Origin: a virus
Reading direction: 5' to 3' (one strand)
IMG/VR virus record: IMGVR_UViG_3300035701_000324
Span: 1 to 22,229 of that record
Length of the DNA: 22,229 nt
Part shown: in pieces, positions 1 through 8,091 of the stretch
Position numbering within the stretch: the first letter of the stretch is position 1
Layout of the letters: every line of letters starts with the position of its first letter
Position numbers and translations under genes: made by a program
The notes under the pieces: generated by a model
Databases searched by the model: none
What the model was told of the DNA's origin: nothing
What the model saw: only the letters and a program-made list of their open reading frames with translations

Positions 1-963
1 TGGGACCGGTTCAAGTTCCGGTAAGTCGGAGCGCAAACGATTCGCGGGCACGCCGGTTGTACTGCGTCCGGCGGCGTCCTCCACTTCATAGCGACGGAGC
101 AGTTGAGATTCGTCCACAGGAAGTTTCGGCACGTACCCTTCCGGCGGACGTGCGCCTTCCATCGCGCCGTGTGGCACCGGACGGTTGCGAATCCCCTGGA
201 CGCCCTGGATGCCGAGAGAGCCGACGAGTCCTGCGGCGAGTCCGAATCGTCCGCCCGCGTTGATCTCTTTCTGGAACTCTTCGGCGGTCGGGAGCGCGGC
301 TATCCATCCGGCGTCCTCGTTCGCCGCGTGGCGTTCCGTGATCCCGGTCAACGCCGTGCCGGTTGCGCCAATCGCGCCGCCGACGCCGCTTTCGAGCGCG
401 GCCTTGCCGAGAACGCGCATCGCCGGAGACAGGCTGGCGGCGGTCTTGCCGAGAACCGCGCCGGGGATGAGGCCGAGTCCGCCCTGGACAGCCATCGAAC
501 CGATGCTGTAGTTCTTCCGGCGTCCGGTCGCCTTCTCGTAGAGTTGCGCGAGTCCTTCCCCCGCTGCCGCGCCGATGCCGCTGCCAACCTCGTAGCCGCC
601 GTATCCGCCCGCGATCGTACCGGCGACGGGAACCGCTGAACCTCCGGCCGCGCCGAGTCCGCCGCCAATCGCGCCGCCTGCGAGTTGTCCGCCGACGCGG
701 AGCGTGGTCGAGACGGGATCGAAGCCGCTGATCTCTTCCTCACGCCGCGCGGTTTCCTCTTTCAGCCACTCGTCGAGATCCGTTTCGGTGAGGTAAGGAT
801 CTTCCGCGAACGCGGCGTCCAGTTGTGCGCCGTCCACGGTGCCATCGGGCTTGAGTCGCAACCGTCCGTACAGGCGGCTCCGCTTCGGCCCCGGCGCGTC
901 GATGGGACCGTGGCTCGCCTCGTAGTCTGCGAGCAGGCGATGGAGTGACGGATCCTGCGGCAT
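1..963 (-). CDS. Glycine-zipper protein, candidate internal/ejection protein (partial, C-terminus outside window)
   Basis: An open frame starts with ATG at 961-963 and runs through 321 codons to base 1 without a stop, so the gene continues beyond the left edge. A weak GAGG lies upstream, 12 bases after the previous stop. Residues 1-80 are charged and soluble-looking (DLDEWLKEE, RREEE). Residues about 91-137, 155-172, 185-210 and 236-255 are dense in Gly and Ala with small spacing (for example GGAIGGGLGAAGG), a glycine-zipper pattern typical of segments that insert in or cross membranes. Phage ejection proteins and large virion polyvalent proteins can carry such segments and commonly sit at the end of a podovirus structural module, as here. 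I recognise no enzyme domain in the visible part. The role as an ejection protein is inference; the open frame and glycine pattern are seen directly. Confidence 0.75.
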   Translation of the reverse strand, partial: MPQDPSLHRLLADYEASHGPIDAPGPKRSRLYGRLRLKPDGTVDGAQLDAAFAEDPYLTETDLDEWLKEETARREEEISGFDPVSTTLRVGGQLAGGAIGGGLGAAGGSAVPVAGTIAGGYGGYEVGSGIGAAAGEGLAQLYEKATGRRKNYSIGSMAVQGGLGLIPGAVLGKTAASLSPAMRVLGKAALESGVGGAIGATGTALTGITERHAANEDAGWIAALPTAEEFQKEINAGGRFGLAAGLVGSLGIQGVQGIRNRPVPHGAMEGARPPEGYVPKLPVDESQLLRRYEVEDAAGRSTTGVPANRLRSDLPELEPVP

Positions 964-975
964 ACGAGCCTCGCG

Positions 976-2091
976 CTACCGGGTGACGGTGACGCCCCGC
1001 TGCTGGAGCGCGTTGGTCGCTGTGGCCGAGTTGAACGGCACGGGACGCGCCGGGCCTGCGCCCGCCGTGTTGGGCGAACCGTAGAGCGCGTCCATCATCG
1101 CAGAGAGTTGACGCATCCGCGCATCGCGCTCCGGCCCCGGCATTTCCATCATGAGCGCCTTGCTCTGATCGGTGAGCATCTTCGCCTGAGCCTGGAACTG
1201 TTTGTCGCCGCTCTGTGCCGCCGCCTTTTCGAGTTCCTGGCTCTTGCGAATCGTGGCGACTTCTACCTGTGTGTCGTACTTGCGGTCGGTCTGCTGCGTC
1301 TGGAACTCGCGTTGCGACCGCGCCGTGCTGGAGTCCCACACGCGCGCGTTGGTGTCGATCTTCGACGTGGTTTCCGATTCGGCGTCGAGCGCGTTCTTCT
1401 TCCGTTCGAACTCCGCCTGCCACGAACTCTGATCGCGCTTCCGGCCCGTGTCGTACTCGTCGTTGCTGAAATCGTTGGCGCGATCTCGGAACGTGTCGGC
1501 CTGATGTGCGGACGCCTTTGCACGCGCACCGCGCGCTTGCGTCTCTTCCACTTCGGCCAGATACCGCTGTACGCGGAGGAAGTCATCTTGCGTGTTGAAC
1601 CACGCCTCCGGGTTGTCCTCGCGTGGGATGCCGTTGGCGGTGCGTCCAAGCGCGCGCGTGGACTGAGGCATTCCAGATTCGGCGGCGGCGGCGCGTTCTG
1701 TGAGCAACGCGGTGATGTTCTCGCGGTTGGCCCGGCGCGATTCCGTCTGCACGTTGAGGTCTGCCTGATTTTCGTCGTACGAGGGGCCACTGTAGCCTGC
1801 GCGCACGTCGAGATTGCCGGATCCGCCGCCCATGATGTCTCGAATCTTTGCGCTCTCGCCCTGCGCGTTGAGGTCTTTTGCGTACAGATCCCATGCGGGC
1901 GAGCCGACGCCATTCATCATGAAGCCACGGTCAGCGGCGCGCGCGTCCTGATCGCGGTTCCGAAAACTGAGCAGGCGTTGCGCGTCGAGTGAATCGAGAC
2001 GATCCTGGAGCGCCTTGAGGCTGCGCGCCTTGCTGGTCTGAGCGGGGCTTTGTCCCGCGCCCGGAGCGGCGTATCCGTTCATGAGCGCCAT
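976..2091 (-). CDS. Coiled-coil virion protein, candidate internal/ejection protein
   Basis: This is a 371-aa protein. Its ATG is preceded by TAGGAGACAGCCA, in which the upstream gene's stop TAG is fused to the Shine-Dalgarno site. The composition is highly charged and rich in Gln, Ala and Arg, with almost no hydrophobic core. Residues about 22-45 and 185-320 look like long helices or coiled coil (for example EFERKKNALDAESETT and QELEKAAAQSGDKQFQAQAK). The C-terminal 40 residues are loose and Pro/Ala-rich. No catalytic motif is visible. The gene lies between low-complexity virion-type proteins and a glycine-zipper protein, which resembles the internal-protein end of short-tailed phage modules. 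An ejection or core protein is the best guess, but I do not recognise a named family. Confidence 0.8.
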   Translation of the reverse strand: MALMNGYAAPGAGQSPAQTSKARSLKALQDRLDSLDAQRLLSFRNRDQDARAADRGFMMNGVGSPAWDLYAKDLNAQGESAKIRDIMGGGSGNLDVRAGYSGPSYDENQADLNVQTESRRANRENITALLTERAAAAESGMPQSTRALGRTANGIPREDNPEAWFNTQDDFLRVQRYLAEVEETQARGARAKASAHQADTFRDRANDFSNDEYDTGRKRDQSSWQAEFERKKNALDAESETTSKIDTNARVWDSSTARSQREFQTQQTDRKYDTQVEVATIRKSQELEKAAAQSGDKQFQAQAKMLTDQSKALMMEMPGPERDARMRQLSAMMDALYGSPNTAGAGPARPVPFNSATATNALQQRGVTVTR

Positions 2092-2101
2092 TGGCTGTCT
2101 C

Positions 2102-2617
2102 CTACAGGCCGAGCGACTTGCCGCCTTCCGCGCCGCCCATTCGATCTTTGAGTGCCTTGAGCGCGGGCGCGAGTTGCTTCATCGTTTCGCCGTCGAGTTC
2201 GGGTTCCCCGCCGAAGTTCATGGTCGTGGGGTACTTCGGCATCGCGCGGCCGGTGCCGATGATGTTGCCGGGTGCGCGGCGTCCTGGCAACGCCTCGGTC
2301 GGTGGCTGGTAGTTGTCAGCCGCGCCGATGGCGGTAGTTGATCCGAGTGCGGGGAGCATCGGGCTGTCCATCTGAGGTCCGGGCGGAAGTGGTCCTACGT
2401 TTCCCGGTCCAGGAAGCGGAGCCGGTGGCGCCATTGGAGGTGCCATGCGTCCGTTGGCCGCGCCTTGGGGCGGAGTTGCGTTGGTCATCGCCGCCTGCGC
2501 CAGCGGGCGCATGGAACGCTTGCCCGTGTTGCCTGCTTCGCCGGATTTGAACAGGTCGGACACCTGGAAGGAACTCTTCTGGTTCGGCGGTCCTACGGGT
2601 GTGGGTTGCTGTGGCAT
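2102..2617 (-). CDS. Proline-rich low-complexity phage protein (171 aa)
   Basis: The ATG follows TAGGAGAGTTCA, where the stop codon of the preceding gene forms part of the Shine-Dalgarno site. The N-terminal 45 residues are mixed. Residues about 48-110 are rich in Pro, Gly, Ala and Met (MAPPMAPPAPLPGPG), so this part is probably disordered. The last 40 residues regain charge and may form a helix (LDGETMKQLAPALKALKDRMGG). There is no transmembrane segment, signal or enzyme motif. It lies in a run of low-complexity proteins and has the same length as its upstream neighbour (also 171 aa), although the sequences align only in general composition. The function is unknown; a minor virion or internal protein is plausible from position only. 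Confidence 0.72.
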   Translation of the reverse strand: MPQQPTPVGPPNQKSSFQVSDLFKSGEAGNTGKRSMRPLAQAAMTNATPPQGAANGRMAPPMAPPAPLPGPGNVGPLPPGPQMDSPMLPALGSTTAIGAADNYQPPTEALPGRRAPGNIIGTGRAMPKYPTTMNFGGEPELDGETMKQLAPALKALKDRMGGAEGGKSLGL

Positions 2618-2626
2618 TGAACTCTC

Positions 2627-3142
2627 CTAGTACGCTTTGCTCTTGAGCGATGAAATCGACGCGCGGTTTCTTCCACCTGCCGCGCTGTCGCTCATCCATG
2701 CCTGTCCGGATTGCCCCTGTGTGCTTCCGAGTGCATCTGACGCGGCGGGTGTGGCGCGTGGTGCGACAGAGGTAGCGGTCGCAACGGGTGCGATGGTCGG
2801 TGTCGTGCCGCCTCCAGGGGTCATCGGTGGCGCGGACGGCGGCGCGGGCGGGCCTGGAGGCGGCGCGACGGGCGGCGCGACGGGTGCCGGGGCGGGTGGC
2901 ATCATCGGTGGGGCAGCGGGCAGCGGAACGGGTGGCGCAACCGGAGGTGGCGCTGTGGGCGCGGGATTCGCGGCCATCGGAGGCGGTGGCGGCGGCGGCG
3001 GATAGCGCGGCGAATCTGGCGTCCGTGGGGCGATGGGCGCAATCTGCGGAGGTGCGTCGGGCACCTTCGGCTTGCCGTACGCGGCGTAGTAGAGTTCCGA
3101 AGCCGATGGCGACGGGCGTGTCGGCTGCTGGAGTCCTGCCAT
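2627..3142 (-). CDS. Extremely proline/alanine-rich phage protein (171 aa)
   Basis: The start ATG lies 1 base after the stop of the upstream gene. Residues about 27-125 are dominated by Pro and Ala, with eight consecutive prolines near residue 48 and many APP/VAPP units. This predicts an extended, disordered rod with polyproline-II character. The N-terminal 25 residues (ASELYYAAYGKPK) and the C-terminal 45 residues are more ordinary; the C-terminus is basic and ends in SLKSKAY. The upstream gene ends in a similar way (NLRKQAY), and the two 3' ends align codon by codon over at least 12 codons. No enzymatic motif is present. A spacer or internal virion protein is possible; the function is not known. 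The reading frame is supported by its fit between the two flanking genes and good Shine-Dalgarno sites around it. Confidence 0.68.
   Translation of the reverse strand: MAGLQQPTRPSPSASELYYAAYGKPKVPDAPPQIAPIAPRTPDSPRYPPPPPPPPMAANPAPTAPPPVAPPVPLPAAPPMMPPAPAPVAPPVAPPPGPPAPPSAPPMTPGGGTTPTIAPVATATSVAPRATPAASDALGSTQGQSGQAWMSDSAAGGRNRASISSLKSKAY
2978..3001 (-). repeat. Imperfect CCN triplet run encoding eight prolines
   Basis: Eight in-frame proline codons, mostly CCG, form an imperfect triplet repeat within the proline-rich gene. Gain or loss of whole units would keep the frame. Confidence 0.85.
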
Positions 3143-3143
3143 G

Positions 3144-3962
3144 CTAGTACGCCTGCTTTCTGAGATTCTGAACCGCCACGCGCTTGCTATCCGCGTCCGT
3201 CACTACAGACCCAGTGTTGCCAGTCCGCCCGCCTTTCAACGGGGCATAGCCGCCTTCAGTGTTGGCGGACGGATAGTTGTAGCCCTTCACACTGCCCGCC
3301 TCGTAGCCGTCTACCGTGTGTGCGGCGAGTGGTCCGCCGTTGCCGTCGTAGTAGGCTGCGCCTTCCGCGCCTCGCATCCCGAGCAACATGGGCAGCGACG
3401 TAGGCGAGAGTCCGTAGCCGTACTGGTAGGGTTCCTCGTCCTCGGCGCCAACACTCCATTCGTCCGCGTACGGTTCAACCTCTCCCTCCCATGTGGGGCT
3501 TGGCGTCATAGGTTCTGGCTCGAACTCTTCGCCGCTGCGCTGCTGATTCTGTGCGGTGTGAACCTGTCGGTACTCTTCTTCGGACGTGCTGTAGCGTGAG
3601 CTTCCCTGGTTCGCGCCGAAGAGTGGTTGATTCGATACGGTGTCGAACATCGGCTCCGTGTCGAAGATGCTGCCGCCGTTCTGTGCCAGCGCGATGAGTC
3701 TAGAAAGTTTCGGGCCACTCGAATACTCCGGTTCGGTGCCGAAGGGAGGTTCTCCCCCTTGGCTGAGAAGATTGGCGAACGCGGCGGGGTCGAGTCCGTT
3801 CAGACTTGTGGCCGGGTTGTAGTTGTATCCCTGTTGCTCGATGGGTGAGTGCCAGCCGCCGAAGGGTCCACCGACCGAATAGCCAAAGCCGGGCGTGTAG
3901 GCTGCGCCCGTGCCGAGCATCTGGCCTTTGGGCGGCGTGGCGGACGATGCGATTGCGGCCAT
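3144..3962 (-). CDS. Acidic low-complexity phage protein (272 aa)
   Basis: The ATG lies 2 bases after the stop of the 353-aa gene. The protein is rich in Gly, Tyr, Glu and Pro. Residues 1-60 are Gly/Tyr-rich (GFGYSVGGPFGGW). Residues about 120-185 are strongly acidic (EEFEPEPMTPSPTWEGEVEP). The last 60 residues contain several Tyr/Gly units (AAYYDGNGG, KGYNYPSANTEGGYAPLKGG) and a basic tail ending in LRKQAY. No transmembrane segment or enzyme motif is visible. The C-terminal tail resembles that of the next gene downstream. It belongs to the run of compositionally biased proteins after the fibre genes. The function is unknown; a virion-associated protein is inferred from the operon only. Confidence 0.7.
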   Translation of the reverse strand: MAAIASSATPPKGQMLGTGAAYTPGFGYSVGGPFGGWHSPIEQQGYNYNPATSLNGLDPAAFANLLSQGGEPPFGTEPEYSSGPKLSRLIALAQNGGSIFDTEPMFDTVSNQPLFGANQGSSRYSTSEEEYRQVHTAQNQQRSGEEFEPEPMTPSPTWEGEVEPYADEWSVGAEDEEPYQYGYGLSPTSLPMLLGMRGAEGAAYYDGNGGPLAAHTVDGYEAGSVKGYNYPSANTEGGYAPLKGGRTGNTGSVVTDADSKRVAVQNLRKQAY

Positions 3963-3964
3963 CG

Positions 3965-5026
3965 TTAGTATCGCAGGCCCGAGTTGAGCAGCGACGAGAG
4001 CGACGAGATGAGGCCGATGTTCTGGCCGCGCGTGGTCACGCCTCGGTTGAGCGCGTTTTCTTTCAGGCCGATGTCGGCCATCGCCTGCTCGCGCTCGAAC
4101 TCTCCGAGTCCTGCCGCGCCGCCGCCGATGATGTTGGCGAACTGTTCCGCTTCGATGCCCGATCCGCTCAGGCCGCGCGAACTCATGGCGTTCTTGAGCG
4201 CGCCCATGCTTGCGCCGATGGTCTGTGCCTGTCGGTCTTTTGCACGCGCGAAGGCGGAGGCGGAGGCGGCGGTGTTATCAAGGGGAGCGCCGTCCCCTCC
4301 GCTCGCGCCGCCAATGCCGATCTTCGCCATCATCTCGTCGATGTACTTCTGGTTTGCGGTGCGGTCCTCCAGTCCCCATCCGCGCTCCGTTGCCTTCTGC
4401 GCGCTTGACAGTTCGCTCGTCTTGAGCAGGCGGTTCATTTCGGCTTGCTGCGCGGCTGATGCCATCCCGCCCTGACCGGCGATCTGTTTTTCAAGCTGCG
4501 CCATCGAAGCGGCGTCACGGGCAGCGGCGGCTTCCATATCCGCCCTGGATTTCGCGCCTAGCTGCTGCATGGCGAGTTCGGATTCGAGCCGGAGGCGGGC
4601 TTCCTCATTCATGCCTTGTCCTGGCGTCGTGCCTCCGCCGCTGCCTCGCACGCCGCCTGCGCCGACCGCGCCGCCCTGTCCGTTCCACTCCACGTTCGGC
4701 GGCGCGTGGTGTTCGGTCGAGCGCACCGCCCATCCGCCGGTTGCGGCCGAGTAGACCTCTGTGATGTTGTCCCACGAACCATCCGGGTACTGTTTCGTGT
4801 TCTGTCGGCTCGCTCCTTCTCTCGGCTGGTTGGGATCGATGGGTTTGCCTGCGGCCAGTCCGCCGAATCCGGCCGGAGTGGAGGTGTTGGTCGAGGGATT
4901 GACGGCAGGCGCGTACGATCCGGCGGCGGCAGGTGCCGCCATTGGTGCAGCGATTGGCTTGGCGCCCATGCTGCCGGTGTAGTAGCCCGAATTGGCTGTG
5001 AATGGAGATCCGCCGAGTCCCGCCAT
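3965..5026 (-). CDS. Gly/Ala-rich helical virion protein, candidate ejection protein (353 aa)
   Basis: I chose the ATG at 5024-5026 (MAGLGGSPFT), which lies 1 base after the upstream stop. The frame stays open a little further upstream, but that would run into the previous gene. Residues 1-150 are Gly/Pro/Ala-rich and loose. Residues about 155-260 are helical and charged (EEARLRLESELAMQQLGAKSRADMEAAAARDAASMAQLEKQIAG), a likely coiled coil. Residues about 275-353 mix Ala/Gly helices with small-residue patches (SSRGLSGSGIEAEQFANIIGGGAAGLGEFEREQAMADIG). This design resembles internal/ejection proteins of short-tailed phages, which are helical, Ala/Gly-rich and placed after the tail genes. I cannot assign a named family. 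The C-terminus ends in SLLNSGLRY. Confidence 0.75.
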   Translation of the reverse strand: MAGLGGSPFTANSGYYTGSMGAKPIAAPMAAPAAAGSYAPAVNPSTNTSTPAGFGGLAAGKPIDPNQPREGASRQNTKQYPDGSWDNITEVYSAATGGWAVRSTEHHAPPNVEWNGQGGAVGAGGVRGSGGGTTPGQGMNEEARLRLESELAMQQLGAKSRADMEAAAARDAASMAQLEKQIAGQGGMASAAQQAEMNRLLKTSELSSAQKATERGWGLEDRTANQKYIDEMMAKIGIGGASGGDGAPLDNTAASASAFARAKDRQAQTIGASMGALKNAMSSRGLSGSGIEAEQFANIIGGGAAGLGEFEREQAMADIGLKENALNRGVTTRGQNIGLISSLSSLLNSGLRY

Positions 5027-5027
5027 G

Positions 5028-5264
5028 TTACGCCTCCGGTTCTGCCGGGGTCGGCGGCTCGCCCGTCCGCTCAACCGCTTCGAGGGTCGATTCGTTGAGA
5101 GTATACGGCTTCTGTGGGTCGAGTCCTAGTTCACTCAAGTAGCGTCCGACCGCCGCGCCGTCATTTTGCGCGCGGTCAGCGGCGATACGTTCTGCGAACT
5201 CCGAATTGCGGGCTTGTGAAACGAGGTATTTCAGCCGCCAGAATTGTTCGCCGGTCAGCTTCAT
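5028..5264 (-). CDS. Small charged phage protein (78 aa)
   Basis: The start is ATG at 5262-5264, overlapping the previous stop as ATGA, a typical translational coupling. The frame extends upstream into the 109-aa gene, but the coupled ATG gives a compact protein. Residues 1-50 look helical (EQFWRLKYLVSQARNSEFAERIAADRA split by short turns). The last 15 residues are Pro/Glu-rich and probably disordered. There is no signal or membrane segment. It follows a fibre and a fibre-associated protein, so it may be a small accessory or chaperone of that module. The function is unknown. Confidence 0.7.
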   Translation of the reverse strand: MKLTGEQFWRLKYLVSQARNSEFAERIAADRAQNDGAAVGRYLSELGLDPQKPYTLNESTLEAVERTGEPPTPAEPEA

Positions 5265-5590
5265 GTGATTTCTACCCCAAAGAAGTTGAAGGTCAAGGTT
5301 GCAAGGGTCGCCCACACGCGGATTTTGTCCGTCGTGGCGAGGGTCACTCCCAAATGGTAACAATGCGTGCAGTTTCCCATGATCGGCACGTCGTAGAACA
5401 GATAGTGCTTGGGGTCATCTGCGGCCCCGGCAACAGCGACGGTGACTCGGTACGACGTGGCAACGGCGCTGCGGTTTGCGATGGTGAGGGTATTCACCAT
5501 CACGGTCGTCGAAGCGGCGACGGTGTACGCGTCGGTGAGGGATGACGCGCCAGGGTTTGTTTGCGCCAGAACCTTGAGAGTGTCAGCCAT
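5261..5590 (-). CDS. Small beta-rich phage structural protein (109 aa)
   Basis: The gene overlaps the end of the fibre gene by 8 bases and the next gene by 4. The protein is an all-beta sequence of alternating hydrophobic and polar stretches (TTVMVNTLTIANRSAVATSYRVTVAVAGAADDPKHYLFYDVPI in pieces), with short Gly/Asn/Asp turns and a C-terminal FFGVEIT. From general knowledge, small proteins of this pattern (YTV, then NRS, then YLFYDVPI and a GVxLATTDxIRVxA stretch) recur beside tail fibre genes in tailed phages and are usually annotated as hypothetical or structural. A fibre-associated or surface protein is likely; the exact role is not known. Confidence 0.8.
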   Translation of the reverse strand: MADTLKVLAQTNPGASSLTDAYTVAASTTVMVNTLTIANRSAVATSYRVTVAVAGAADDPKHYLFYDVPIMGNCTHCYHLGVTLATTDKIRVWATLATLTFNFFGVEIT

Positions 5591-6497
5591 GATAGCCCAG
5601 TCCTGCGGCGAGCAACACGCGCTTCCAGAGTGGCGTGGCGGTGCCGATGATGTTGGCGGTCACGTTGCCTTTGAAGTACGCCGATCCGTCGCCTTTCACG
5701 TAGTAAATCTGCGTTCCAAGATCGTACGTGTAGCCATTGATGGCGTACTCGGTGACTGAACTGCCAGCGACGATGCGGATCCCTTGGCCTGTTGCGGTGG
5801 TGTTTCTGAATTGGGCAGCATAGAACGAACTGGAGTCGCACAGCACGTGTAGAAGAAAGCCTCCCACGTCGTAAAGGTAAATGGTCCCGGATGATCCGAC
5901 AGTCACGCGTACCCGATTGGTATGCAGCCAATCGCCAGAGATCGTTTCGGTGTCGGCGTTGCGCGCGAGCAACGATCCATTGGGGATGTTGGTTTCCTGG
6001 ATGTTGGTGAGTGAAGTTCCGTCAACGCCCCACGAAACGTCCGTGCCGTCGCTCCGAAGAAAGCGCCCTGCAAGTCCGATGGCGAGTCGGCTCCATTTCG
6101 GAGTGGCGTTGCCTACGATCACGTCGCCGCGCACGACTGTCCCGGTGAGCGTGTCGGTGTGAACGGTCGATTGCAAGAGGTTGTGGAGTAGCTGGCCCCA
6201 GTACGGGGCGGCTCCTGGTCCGCCGGAGATGAGTGCGTATCCTATCGGGCCGATGGGTAAGCGTGAGAGGGTCGTGATGTTGCTGGCGTACAGCAGATCG
6301 CCAATGCCGAATCCCGAGAGTCCTGTCCCTCCGTGTTCGGTCTGGAGAATGCCGTTTGTGTACCAGGTCGAGGTATCTGCCCCATGTAGATCCGCGAACA
6401 GTCGGTCGAAGTTCGCGTTGATGTTTTCGACTTGTTGCGCGTTGGTCGGAAATTGGATGTCGTAGGTTTTGGACCGTGCGCGCTTCTGGGGAGACAT
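5583..6497 (-). CDS. Tail fibre protein with GGTG-type repeats (304 aa)
   Basis: I place the start at ATG 6495-6497 (MSPQKRARSK), 2 bases after the upstream stop; the frame is open further upstream only inside that gene. Residues 12-45 form a helix-prone N-terminus (NAQQVENINANFDRLFADL) that may dock to the tail. Residues 56-100 carry the recurrent phage fibre motif GGTGLSG, then GDLLYAS, LSRLPIG, G-ALIS and W. A second copy lies at about 123-157 (GDVIVGN, WSRLAIGLAGRFLRSDG, W), and a degenerate third (GTATPLWKRVLLAAGLG) is at the C-terminus. Residues 195-280 are beta-rich. Such repeats are well known in tail fibre and tail tip proteins. Receptor binding or a fibre stalk is the likely job. 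No intramolecular chaperone domain is visible. Confidence 0.85.
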   Translation of the reverse strand: MSPQKRARSKTYDIQFPTNAQQVENINANFDRLFADLHGADTSTWYTNGILQTEHGGTGLSGFGIGDLLYASNITTLSRLPIGPIGYALISGGPGAAPYWGQLLHNLLQSTVHTDTLTGTVVRGDVIVGNATPKWSRLAIGLAGRFLRSDGTDVSWGVDGTSLTNIQETNIPNGSLLARNADTETISGDWLHTNRVRVTVGSSGTIYLYDVGGFLLHVLCDSSSFYAAQFRNTTATGQGIRIVAGSSVTEYAINGYTYDLGTQIYYVKGDGSAYFKGNVTANIIGTATPLWKRVLLAAGLGYHG

Positions 6498-6499
6498 CG

Positions 6500-8089
6500 C
6501 TAGTCTCGTCCGATGGTATGAAACGGGATCTCGCATCCGAAGAGGCGGAGCTTCTGATTGTTGTCGGCGTTGTAGAAATTGAGCTTCACAAATCTTCCGA
6601 TGCCGAGAATACGCGCGCGCTTTCGGCCCGTCGTCAGATCCATGCTGATTGTTGCTTGGGCGGTCGCGCCCAACTCTCCGACGTACGGGGTAATCACAAG
6701 TGTTCCAGCGACTTCCACGCGCGCGCGGATGGCGAGTTCTCCGAAGAACTTGAGGTCGTCGGGCGCGTCCATGTGGAGATGTGCCAGATCCACGTCAAAG
6801 ACGATGGCGCTTCCGCTATCGGTGCCTACCGTCTGGTTCATCTGGTACACCTGCCCATCCGTACCACAGATGATCGGGACGAGTTGATCGTTGGTGTCCT
6901 CGATGGCGTAGGCGACATTCGGAGTGAATGCGGCGGTCGCGTGTGGTCCCATCCAGGTTTTGCGTGTGGTCGAATAGGACAGCCAGCGATTGATGACGGT
7001 TCCGCCTGCTGCGGGGAGAAAGATGTCGTAGGTATCGAGCAGCGGATTCCATCCGGCGAAGGCATCCTCGAACTTGGCACGATTGAACGTCTCGTCGGTG
7101 GTGAACCACGGGTGAACGCGCTCTCGGGTAATGGAGATCACGCCATCTGGACCCCACGTGTAGACGCCATCTTCTCCAAGGAAGTACGCCACGTCTCGAA
7201 TGACCACGACGGTATCCTGTGACACACAGCCGATGTTCTCTGCGAACTTGATCAACGTCCAGTTGTCGGGGTTGCTGCCGACAAGTTTCCAGCACACGTC
7301 ACGCTTGAGCAGGCCGAGTTCGTCTCGTCTCGCGGCAAACGCCGTAACGCCTTTCTCGTCCTGGTTCAGCGGTGGCACGTCGAAGAAATTACCAGCGGCG
7401 TACTGATAGAAGTTCCCATCCTCGCTGTAGATCACGCGGTCTACCAGTTCCGTGCCCCGAAGAAAGACGCGGTTCTTCCAAGTCGTGATCAATTCGCACG
7501 CTTCGCCGGGCATGGTGCCGGGTGGATTGATGAGATTTAGCGGTGCCCCGAGCAGAATGAGTGCCGCGTCGGAGAGGTCGTCTGCCGAGATTGTTTCGAG
7601 ATTGTTGTCAATGTCGAACCACGGGTAGTACACCGTTCCAGGCCCGGTGGTTGTCCGCCAGAGTCGTCGTCCCGTGATTGTTTCGTCGCTCTTGGGGATG
7701 CCTCGGCAGCGAAGCCATTGGCTCGACAGCGCGACAGACGCTTCGGACTCGGGGCCGAGCGGAGATTCATTGATGATGGTGCCTTCCGCGTCGGCCAGAT
7801 AGAACGACACGCGTACCTTGAAAATACCGCTCAAGGTACCGCCTGCGGTGCCGTCCAGGATCGGTGCGAACGCGGGCGGGCGTATGGTCTGAGTGCGGAC
7901 AGTCAGATTTTCGTCAATCCACAAGCTGCGGGTTGGCGAGTTCACCATGATGACGTTCTTGGCAATCGCTGCGAATCTGGCCCGTTGAGCGCGTAGTGTG
8001 ACGGTCGTTGGGATCGTGACGTTCGTGTACACGCCCGCTGATGTGGCCTTGTAGAGTTGCTGAGCGCCTTGAAGTAGGTAGTAGGACAT
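6500..8089 (-). CDS. Large beta-propeller-like tail protein, nozzle-type (529 aa)
   Basis: The start is ATG at 8087-8089 (MSYYLLQGAQQLYK), 2 bases after the previous stop; the open frame continues upstream only as a shadow inside the neighbour. The protein is almost entirely beta, with repeated aromatic/Gly blades: NRVFLRG, VIYSEDGNFYQYAAGNFFDVPPL, DEKGVTAFAARRDELGLLKRD, DVAYFLGEDGVYTWGPDGV. The middle has RRLWRTTTGPGTVYYPWFDI, a pattern I associate with tail proteins of podovirus-like phages. The C-terminal 120 residues form a separate beta region. The size and the position between a neck adaptor and a fibre fit a nozzle or tail tube-like component, comparable in role to the T7 gp12 nozzle. 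That equivalence is inference from fold type and order, not from recognisable identity. Confidence 0.82.
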   Translation of the reverse strand: MSYYLLQGAQQLYKATSAGVYTNVTIPTTVTLRAQRARFAAIAKNVIMVNSPTRSLWIDENLTVRTQTIRPPAFAPILDGTAGGTLSGIFKVRVSFYLADAEGTIINESPLGPESEASVALSSQWLRCRGIPKSDETITGRRLWRTTTGPGTVYYPWFDIDNNLETISADDLSDAALILLGAPLNLINPPGTMPGEACELITTWKNRVFLRGTELVDRVIYSEDGNFYQYAAGNFFDVPPLNQDEKGVTAFAARRDELGLLKRDVCWKLVGSNPDNWTLIKFAENIGCVSQDTVVVIRDVAYFLGEDGVYTWGPDGVISITRERVHPWFTTDETFNRAKFEDAFAGWNPLLDTYDIFLPAAGGTVINRWLSYSTTRKTWMGPHATAAFTPNVAYAIEDTNDQLVPIICGTDGQVYQMNQTVGTDSGSAIVFDVDLAHLHMDAPDDLKFFGELAIRARVEVAGTLVITPYVGELGATAQATISMDLTTGRKRARILGIGRFVKLNFYNADNNQKLRLFGCEIPFHTIGRD

Positions 8090-8091
8090 TG

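Noticed and set aside
1108-1992. A 294-codon plus-strand frame opposite the coiled-coil gene
   Set aside because: Its Arg/Leu/Val-rich composition is that of a complementary-frame shadow, and the minus-strand gene fits the operon with proper spacing and Shine-Dalgarno.
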